DNA of 25,230 nucleotides from Selaginella moellendorffii (taxonomy: Eukaryota; Streptophyta; Lycopodiopsida; Selaginellales; Selaginellaceae). This document shows positions 18,621 to 25,230 of this stretch, in pieces (the first letter of the stretch is position 1; each line of letters starts with the position of its first letter). The translations under genes were made by a program, and so were the position numbers. The notes beneath the pieces were generated by a model, which saw nothing but the letters and a program-made list of their open reading frames with translations, had not been told where the DNA came from and did no database searches. The DNA is taken from the NCBI RefSeq assembly GCF_000143415.4, contig NW_003314276.1:2651618-2676847 (forward strand), given 5' to 3'.

Positions 18621-20426
18621 ATGGCTTGCGCGGGACTGCCCGCCCCAGGGATTGTGGCGGCTTGCGGCGTTGCGGCAGATCAATCGCCAGCAGCGCCAGG
18701 TAATATCAATCTAGGAATCTCTCGATCGAGCAGCAATGCGGGCTCCTCGAGCATGTCCAGGAAGAACTCCAAGAGTTTCCACTCCACGCCGGCGATGGCG
18801 TCGGATGTGAGCGGCATTGTCGCCATTCTCACGAGCGTGGGAGACCGGCCAGAGGCCGAGGCGGCATTGGCCAAGTACAGCCGGAATCTCGTCCCCAACA
18901 CCGTGGGCAGGGTCCTCCAGGTGATCAAAGACGTCGATGTCTCGCTCTTCTTCTTCCGCTGGGTCACTCGCTCGCACCGGGGAGAGTCCATCCACAACAA
19001 TTTCACTTGCAATTGCCTGCTGCGAACGCTCGTCAAGGCCCGGCGCCACCACCAGGCATACCAGATCTTCCGGGATGAGCTCCTGGGTCAACACTGCGAC
19101 ACGAATCACATCACTTACAACACCCTCATCGGTGGCTTCTGCAAGGCCGGAGATATGGAGCGAGCATTCCAGCTACTAGCGGAGATGAAAGAAAGGGGCC
19201 ACTCCCCGGACGTGGTCACACACTCCTCGATCGTCCAAGCTCTCTGCAACACGGGAAATCTCTCGCGAGCGATGCAGTACTTTCGGGAGAGCGTGGAGTG
19301 CGCTCCAGACTCGGTGCTCTTCAACATCCTCGTGCACGGCCTGTGCAAAGCGAACCAGCTCTCCGAGGCTCGCCAGATGATTGAGGAGATGAGCGAGCGT
19401 GGAATCGTCCCCGATGTGGTGACTTACAATTCGCTCATCGATGGTCTTTGCAAGAGCTACCGGATGGAGGAAGCTCGCCAGCTCCTAGAGACGATGGTAA
19501 AGCGAAAGGTTCGTCCCAATCTCGTGACTTACAACACCTTGATCTATGGTTACTGCAAGACAGGTTGCACGGGGCTCGCTCACCAGCTGATCGAGAGGAT
19601 GATCCAGTCTGGAACTCATCCCGACGTCGTGACTTTCAACAGTCTCATCTCCGGGTTTTGCCAGAAGAGCAAGATCGACAAAGCTTGCGAGGTCCTCCAC
19701 CTGATGAAGAAGGGACTTTGTGCGCCAAACTTGGTGACTTACAACGTTCTCATCAGTGGTCTCTGCGACGCCGGGAGAGCAAACGAGGCTTGCGAGCTGC
19801 TCAGCGAGATGGATGGCCGGGGGATTCTCCCTGACATCATCACTTACAACAGCCTCATTGGGATCTTCTGCCGGAACTTCCAGATCGAGCAGGCCTTCCA
19901 GATACAAAACTTGATGGTGGAGAGAGGAGTGATCCCGGATGGCATCAGTTACTGCACGCTCGCGGTGGCTTTACTCAAGTCGGAGAGATTTGACGAGGCT
20001 TTTGCTCTGCTCGACAACATGTTTGACGCCGGAGCTATCCCCAATCTCTTCACTTTCAACAGCCTGATGGAGGGGCTGTGCTGCTCGAGAAGATTGGACG
20101 AGGCGAGGCATCTCTTGGCTGTGATGAGACGAGTCGGGTGTGATCCAGCGGCATCGACTTACGAGGTTCTAGTGACCGGGCTTTGCAAGGCAGGGAGAGT
20201 GGACGATGCAAAGGAGGTTTTGGTGATGATGGTGAGCGAGGGGATCCAACCTTTGGTGTCGAGCTCTGGCACCATTGTCCATACGCTCGCCAGGGAAGGG
20301 AAACAAGATCTGGCGCTCCACTACTTCGATCAGGTGGTGGCGGCGGAGAGTAAAGCTTGTGATCCATCATATCAGAAGCTCCTCGAGTTTGTGAAGGTGT
20401 TGCGTGAAGGCAAATCAAACTCTTGA
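18621..20426 (+). CDS. P-class pentatricopeptide repeat (PPR) protein, intronless, 601 aa
   Basis: PPR proteins bind organelle RNA in a sequence-specific way and act in stability, splicing or translation. Residues about 1-60 are Ser/Ala/Arg-rich with few acids, a likely mitochondrial or plastid targeting peptide. About 13 tandem 35-residue repeats follow from residue about 130, for example ITYNTLIGGFCKAGDMERAF, VTYNSLIDGLCKSYRMEEAR and VTYNVLISGLCDAGRANEAC. The third repeat is shorter by about two residues. No E, E+, DYW or SMR domain follows the last repeat, so it is P-class. The ATG at 18621 is the first in frame after the leader. Lack of introns is usual for PPR genes. By the fifth/last-residue code most repeats are N-D or N-N, predicting a pyrimidine-rich, mostly U target. 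Confidence 0.94.
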   Translation: MACAGLPAPGIVAACGVAADQSPAAPGNINLGISRSSSNAGSSSMSRKNSKSFHSTPAMASDVSGIVAILTSVGDRPEAEAALAKYSRNLVPNTVGRVLQVIKDVDVSLFFFRWVTRSHRGESIHNNFTCNCLLRTLVKARRHHQAYQIFRDELLGQHCDTNHITYNTLIGGFCKAGDMERAFQLLAEMKERGHSPDVVTHSSIVQALCNTGNLSRAMQYFRESVECAPDSVLFNILVHGLCKANQLSEARQMIEEMSERGIVPDVVTYNSLIDGLCKSYRMEEARQLLETMVKRKVRPNLVTYNTLIYGYCKTGCTGLAHQLIERMIQSGTHPDVVTFNSLISGFCQKSKIDKACEVLHLMKKGLCAPNLVTYNVLISGLCDAGRANEACELLSEMDGRGILPDIITYNSLIGIFCRNFQIEQAFQIQNLMVERGVIPDGISYCTLAVALLKSERFDEAFALLDNMFDAGAIPNLFTFNSLMEGLCCSRRLDEARHLLAVMRRVGCDPAASTYEVLVTGLCKAGRVDDAKEVLVMMVSEGIQPLVSSSGTIVHTLAREGKQDLALHYFDQVVAAESKACDPSYQKLLEFVKVLREGKSNS

Positions 20427-21650
20427 AAGTAAACTTTTTGGGGTGTGTGTGCAATGTCAGCATCCAGTTCTTTTGAGATTCAACAGTCGCATACTTTTCC
20501 CCTACATGTTGTATTCATTTAGAAATAAATATGGCTTAAGTCTAAATAATAAAGGCCCAAATTGTCCTCCCCTTTATTCTGGAATTAAATATAACATGAA
20601 TGGCTACAATTTAATCTTTTATATATTGAGTTATATTAATAAACTATTGTATTTTTATTATTCATATTCTTCAGTAGTTACAGCACACATAAGTGTCAAA
20701 AAGAATATTGTATTATAAAAAGAATTTTTTAAATAATATACTTTATTTTCAGTTAGAATTCTTATAAAGTGTATATAATACAAAGTAACTAAGTATTAAT
20801 TGAATTGTGCATGCATGCACATGCCTTGAATTATTAAAATTAAGATTTCAAACACATAAAATTTGGTTTAAAAGTGTTTTCTTAATGCTATGCAACCTAG
20901 ACCAAAAACCTATATATTGCTTTATCTATTCCATTTAAAATATTTAAAATATAACTCTGGCCAAAGTATTTAGCATTGGGACATTATCACAATATAAAAT
21001 AATAAATCATCTTTCATGTTTCTAATTTATATAACTAAAAAAGATAATCTAAAATATTATTTATACTATATATAACAAAAAGCAATTACATGTGTATCTA
21101 TATACAAGAACTTTAAACCAACATTAATAAAATTAACTCTGGATTGAGATATAATTTGTTAAAAACTCACCAATACAAATCATTTATCCACTTGTAAATA
21201 ATGATTAAACAAATAGTTTGATTTTTATAAACTAATTATTTTTATAACTATAATTTAATTTATTATTATACCATTTTTTATATATTTAGTAGATCATCAC
21301 TGATCAAGTAACATTTCAAATATAACTTCCATTTATAAATTAAAGTATAACTTATTATATGTTATAACCTAAATAAATCTAAGACTAGTTATTTATAAGT
21401 TTTTTGAAAGATATATATTAATATAAATTTTTTACCATCAACAATAAATTAAAGATATGATCTTAATTGAAATAAATATAATACCCCTCTCCATCTAATT
21501 AATACTTTTACTGTTTGATTTTCTTCTAATATGGCTATGTGAGTGCATGGAATATGGAATGAGAATACATTAATGAACTCAAAACCCTAACTTATATATA
21601 AGAGCAAGTGGTCTAAATTGAAACCAATCCAACAGTTATCAAAATCCTAT
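20427..21650. other. AT-rich gene-free stretch
   Basis: Sequence is strongly AT-rich with many short A and T runs. No coding block, RNA gene or long repeat was seen. Short open frames here are chance. Confidence 0.6.
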
Positions 21651-21699
21651 TACACTAATATTAATATATAGCATCGTAGCCAGACACTTGGACCTCATA

Positions 21700-21850
21700 T
21701 CAATCCCTCCTCTTGGAATGATGGAAGATAATCAAAGTTCTCTTGTGGATAGGCTAGTATCTTAAGGAATATTAGAAGGAGGGATTGGTGGATTTATATG
21801 TGGTGTTAGTTGTGTAAGTGACTAAATTTTCCATTCTACTTTAGTCACTT
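21700..21850. repeat. Two nested short inverted repeats
   Basis: CAATCCCTCCT (21701-21711) pairs with AGGAGGGATTG (21777-21787). AAGTGACTAAA (21816-21826) pairs with TTTAGTCACTT (21840-21850) across a 13-nt loop. They sit at the transition from AT-rich DNA to the repetitive region and may mark an element end. Confidence 0.7.
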
Positions 21851-22809
21851 AACCACACCTCCGACCACTTGAAGGAGTCTCACTCACAACCTCCATAAGT
21901 CTTATTTTGGACTTGGGCTTGCTAGCCTCGAAAATGGCATCCTCACCACTCAACCTTTATACTTGGTCCAAGTGCTCCATGTGTTCGATCCTATGACCGA
22001 CACCCCAAGGTACTATTGACATATCAGCCTGTTACACTAAGGCCGTGCCCCTTCACCTTGGTCACACCGATAGTCTAACACCACCTGCATCACAGTCCCG
22101 TCTCTCAAGGACTGGACCATCCATCCATGAGTGATCATCCCAGATCCATTCCTTAGCATCCTTAGGATGCTCACATATATGGGGATTAGTCTTCCCTAAT
22201 ATCTCTTTCCAATCCCCACCAAGTCCCTTTTTGTTCATAGCCGTGCTCGCCAACATTGCCACTAGATCAAAGCCCACAAGCCCGACCACTAAGTCCCATG
22301 GTCCTCTGGGACTTTTTCCTCACATGACCATATCCTTAGTTTCTACACTAGAGGATGGCTCTTCTTCCTTTTCACCGTCTGGTACTTTGGGACAACATTT
22401 CGGAACACCGTGGCCCTGCGCAAGCCTCCTGGGTACTCTCCCCGCCTTCCGCCTTTGGGTGCTCTAGCCATGGGCTTAGAGTGAGGTTCCGTTGAGCCAC
22501 GCCTGGTATCCAAGTAGGTAGTGCCACCCACACTTGGACTGGGAGCATCGGCCAGTCGATCTCCCGGGGGAACTAGAGTCGGCTCTTGAACACTTCACTA
22601 AGCTACCCCGCTTGTCGGTTCATATTCACTCTAGTCTTGGACTTCCCAGTGGTCAATTCATCACCCAACACTGGGTATGGCCTTCCTGGGCCAAACTGGC
22701 CTTTCCTGGCCAAACTAGCTCCACTGCAGTCCTCCCCCTCACTATACTTTTGGAACTCACCAAACCCCCCAGGGTCTGGGAGACGAACGTTTTGGGCTTT
22801 CACCCTCTC

Positions 22810-22876
22810 AAACTCGGACTCGGACTCGGACTCGAATTTGAATTCGAACTCGAACTCGGACTCGGACTCGGACTCG
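22810..22876. repeat. (GGACTC)n hexanucleotide tandem array
   Basis: About eleven six-base units, mainly GGACTC with GAATTT/GAATTC/GAACTC variants in the middle. The minus-strand frame reads alternating Glu-Ser and Glu-Phe. Confidence 0.9.
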
Positions 22877-22897
22877 GTCCGTCTTGGGTCCATCTTG

Positions 22898-23065
22898 GAT
22901 CCATCTCGGACTCCATCTTGGGTCCACTTCGAACTCCAACTCAGATCCATCTCAGACTCCATCTTGGACTCTGTCTCAGGTCCATCTCGGACTCCATCTT
23001 GGGTCCACCTTGAACTCCAACTCAGGTCCATCTCAGACTCCATCTTGAACTCCATCTCGGGTCCA
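22898..23065. repeat. 81-bp tandem repeat, two copies
   Basis: CCATCTCGGACTCCATCTTG recurs at 22901 and 22982, 81 bp apart, followed by a partial third unit. Within the unit a shorter TCCATCT...ACTC word is itself repeated. On the minus strand the period is 27 codons (ESKMESEMDLSWSS core) within a 161-codon open frame. Confidence 0.85.
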
Positions 23066-24474
23066 TCTTGGACACTTCCACGTGTCATGTATTGGTCCTT
23101 TTGGGTCCCTTTTTGGAGCCTTGCTTATTGCTCGCTCCTCGAGCCTTTTGTTGGGAGTTCCACTCCCACTCTCGACCTTCCAAGTTAAAGCTTTTAGTCC
23201 AAATGTATTACGCTCATTTGGCTTTCACTTCAGCCACTACCACATGGCACCCTTTCCGGCTCCACTTTGGGGCTTAGGGATTTCGTGTCTCACAACTCCA
23301 CCACCCATAGACGAAGTTTGATGTCCTCATCAAACGATAAACTATTTCATAAAGTAATACCAACATGTATTACCCTTTCCATTTTTGGCCCCTCGCCAAT
23401 ATTTATCAATGGTTTGATACTGAAGGCTCACCATGCCTTGCCCATCCTCTAAGGAGCATAGTCTCTCCAACTTAGAGACTTATTCGACCACTTGTGGTGG
23501 TTCTTTCTGTTTATTGGTTTAGTCCTTGCTAAACCTGTTAGAGATACCTTCTCTATCTCAATCCACTACTCCTTCTTAAGTAGTCTCAATTTCCATCAAT
23601 ATAACCTTTGCACTTTGGAACTTTTACTTTGGACTTCACAAAGTCAATTTCGTAGGTGTCTCTGACACCTTGCATTGCATCTATTGTGCAACTCCCCATC
23701 CCAGGAAGTTCTCTACTTGAGGGCACTATCATCCTTTCTTCTATTTCGTGCCACCTTGGGCACCAAGTTCCAATTATCATACTTTGTGCTAGGGCTGTCC
23801 ATAGCCTTATCATTTGGCTACCTTACCGCTCCCTCCCTTGGAGCTTCCACTTTTGCCAAATTGGAGCAATTGGGAATCCATCCTTGGAAACACATTGCCT
23901 TTCCCACAATTCGTTAGCACCCAACACATTAGTGTTTCTGGCCTAATTTTGCCATTTGGATTCTTTCCCATGATTCTCATGGCTCTTTTCTTAGCCATTA
24001 GTTTTTTGCTCCTATCCTTGATTGTTGCACCTAGCAATATTGGATCGCTACCTCCATTCTCGAGGTATCCTTTTGGTTCCTTAGCAAAGACTTTGCTTTG
24101 CTTAATCTAGAGGGTGTTCACCCATAGTAAGTCTCTTTAGCATTTTCTGCTGTGGGCTCTATCCCTAGCCCAACTTTGTGACCCTCCCATAGGTCTTTTA
24201 TAGAGATTATTTTCTTTGGACTCACTATGCCATCGCATTGCCACAGATCGTTTCCCTTAGGTGTTCTTCCCACTTAGTCACCTTGATCAAGCCACACCAT
24301 CATCAATAGTTCAAATCAACACTTTGAACTAGGAACCTTATCCATGAATCTCACAAGGACCTTGTCCTTGTTTTAGCCATAAGATCACCTAGTGATCTAA
24401 CCTTGGCACCTTAACAGGTTTGCCAATAGGTACTAAGTCCTCTAGACCTTGAAGTTGTTCACCATGACCCCAAG

Positions 24475-24780
24475 GGCATCCCCCACACTTGGCGGTGCAC
24501 CCAAGCCAACCCTCTCTGGCTAAGGGTCCATAACAACTAAAACTGGGTGTCCCCATCTCATTCACCACGTCCTTGGTGCAAGTTGCACCAAAGTGTTCAA
24601 GTTAGATATGCCGAGCCACACTAAGCAATCTAACCGTGCATCATGACTTCGAGGCATCCCTCGCTTGGCAGTGTGCCCAAACCAGTCTCCTCACTGAGAG
24701 TCCATGACCACCGAAAAATGAGCATCCTCATATTCCAAACCATCACCACGCCCTAGTGATTTGGGACTTGAACCCAAGCA
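24475..24780. repeat. Imperfect 178-bp tandem duplication
   Basis: GGCATCCCCCACACTTGGCG at 24475 and GGCATCCCTCGCTTGGCAGT at 24653 begin two diverged copies. They share GTGCACCCAAGCC / GTGCCCAAACC, a GGTCCAT/AGTCCAT word and CATCACCACG-type ends. Confidence 0.6.
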
Positions 24781-25230
24781 CTAGAGGGTCGGGACTCGAA
24801 CCCAACCTTCGTATATGCATCTATGAAAGGCATCATCCAAGATGCCTTGCATGACTCCCCACGCTGGTGCACCAACTTATAGTTAAAGCGTGCTATAGAT
24901 CATAGCTTAGGAACCTAGTTCCTCAGCACTGCCAAGTCCTCTCACTTGACAAGTTTATGATCATGCATGGATTCCTCCATGCTCAGCCCTATGGGCCACC
25001 CCTTTTGAAGTTAGCACCTTCAACTAGGGGATTTGTCCCCCTGACTTGCCAATCTCACTTAACAAGTCATCCGGCCATCGTAACATGGTTCATGCATAAG
25101 CGTGAAAGTCCTTAACCATCGACTTTCGTTCAAAGCCCTCTCTTTGAACACTCGGGAACTACTTCCCCAACCTTGATAGCCTCGCCTCATGGCCAGCTTC
25201 AAGACCATGCTTTTGCTGCACCACTCTGAT

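Larger units (their letters stand above)
21650..25230 (-). mobile_element. Largely non-coding repetitive region, probable internal part of a minus-strand LTR retrotransposon (LARD-like)
   Basis: The last bases, read on the minus strand, are ATCAGAGTGG. This fits the primer binding site TGGTATCAGAG(C) complementary to initiator tRNA-Met, with TGGT just outside the window. The 5' LTR would then lie to the right and the body run leftward. No reverse transcriptase or integrase motif is seen in about 3.5 kb. Short minus-strand frames at 24037-23810 (with CWVLTNCGKGNVFP, faintly like a gag zinc knuckle), 23813-23586 and 22289-22062 are the only coding-like pieces. Composition (C/T-rich plus strand) differs from both flanks. 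The left boundary and 3' LTR are not resolved. A long non-coding retroelement derivative is inference. Confidence 0.45.

Noticed and set aside
19448-19834. 128-codon overlapping frame inside the PPR gene
   Set aside because: It is a shadow frame produced by the 35-codon repeat periodicity of the PPR gene.
20427-21650. Possible CRISPR or organised repeat array in the AT-rich stretch
   Set aside because: No regularly spaced identical repeats; only ordinary AT-rich words, and the genome is a plant's.
22586-23188. 200-codon plus-strand frame rich in Asp/Ser/Asn/Leu
   Set aside because: Generated by the hexamer and 81-bp arrays; the unique flanks show no family features.
24752-24830. A complete tRNA gene at the doubled B boxes
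   Set aside because: No acceptor stem, D-arm or anticodon arm can be folded around either motif.

Overview
The window is nuclear DNA of a land plant. Short GT-AG introns of about 45-130 bp, compact genes, abundant decayed gene copies and the gene families present point to a lycophyte, most likely Selaginella. That identification is inference; no marker gene proves it. One 100-base run of N marks a scaffold gap.

Layout. 1-1416: a head-to-head pair, the N-terminal acetyltransferase NAA50 (minus, running off the left edge) and an unrecognised two-exon gene (plus), sharing a promoter of about 110 bp. 1486-4307: a second divergent pair of membrane-anchored methyltransferase-fold genes, an intact CmcI-like gene (minus) and a METTL24-like gene (plus) with a stop codon and two frameshifts. 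4407-6540: a decayed BAHD acyltransferase beside a decayed Ty1/copia pol fragment (both minus), then an (AT)n run. 7840-8683: a small B3-domain protein with an 11-residue tandem repeat. 9477-10277: an intronless F-box gene. 10842-11290: a broken second F-box-like gene joined to a glycine-rich tail. 11491-11778: a MITE-like hairpin element. 12970-13691: a broken UDP-glucuronate decarboxylase (UDP-xylose synthase) gene that still has its introns. 13839-13938: gap. 13941-14207: the 3' end of an unrecognised gene. 14671-16065: an intact five-exon GDSL esterase/lipase. 16598-18253: plastid threonine synthase (minus). 18321-18422: U6 snRNA (minus) with plant Pol III promoter elements. 18621-20426: an intronless P-class PPR protein with about 13 repeats. 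20427-21650: AT-rich DNA without genes. 21650-25230: largely non-coding repetitive DNA with hexamer and 81-bp tandem repeats; its right edge looks like the primer binding site of a minus-strand LTR retrotransposon.

The genes form no operon or single pathway. The working set is housekeeping (NAA50, threonine synthase, U6), organelle RNA processing (PPR), secreted lipid/ester hydrolysis (GDSL) and regulation (B3, F-box), with retroelement and pseudogene debris between. I found no clear new biological system. The best leads are the divergent methyltransferase-fold pair, the non-coding retroelement-like region on the right, and several gene ends where the stop codon lies inside a good splice donor.
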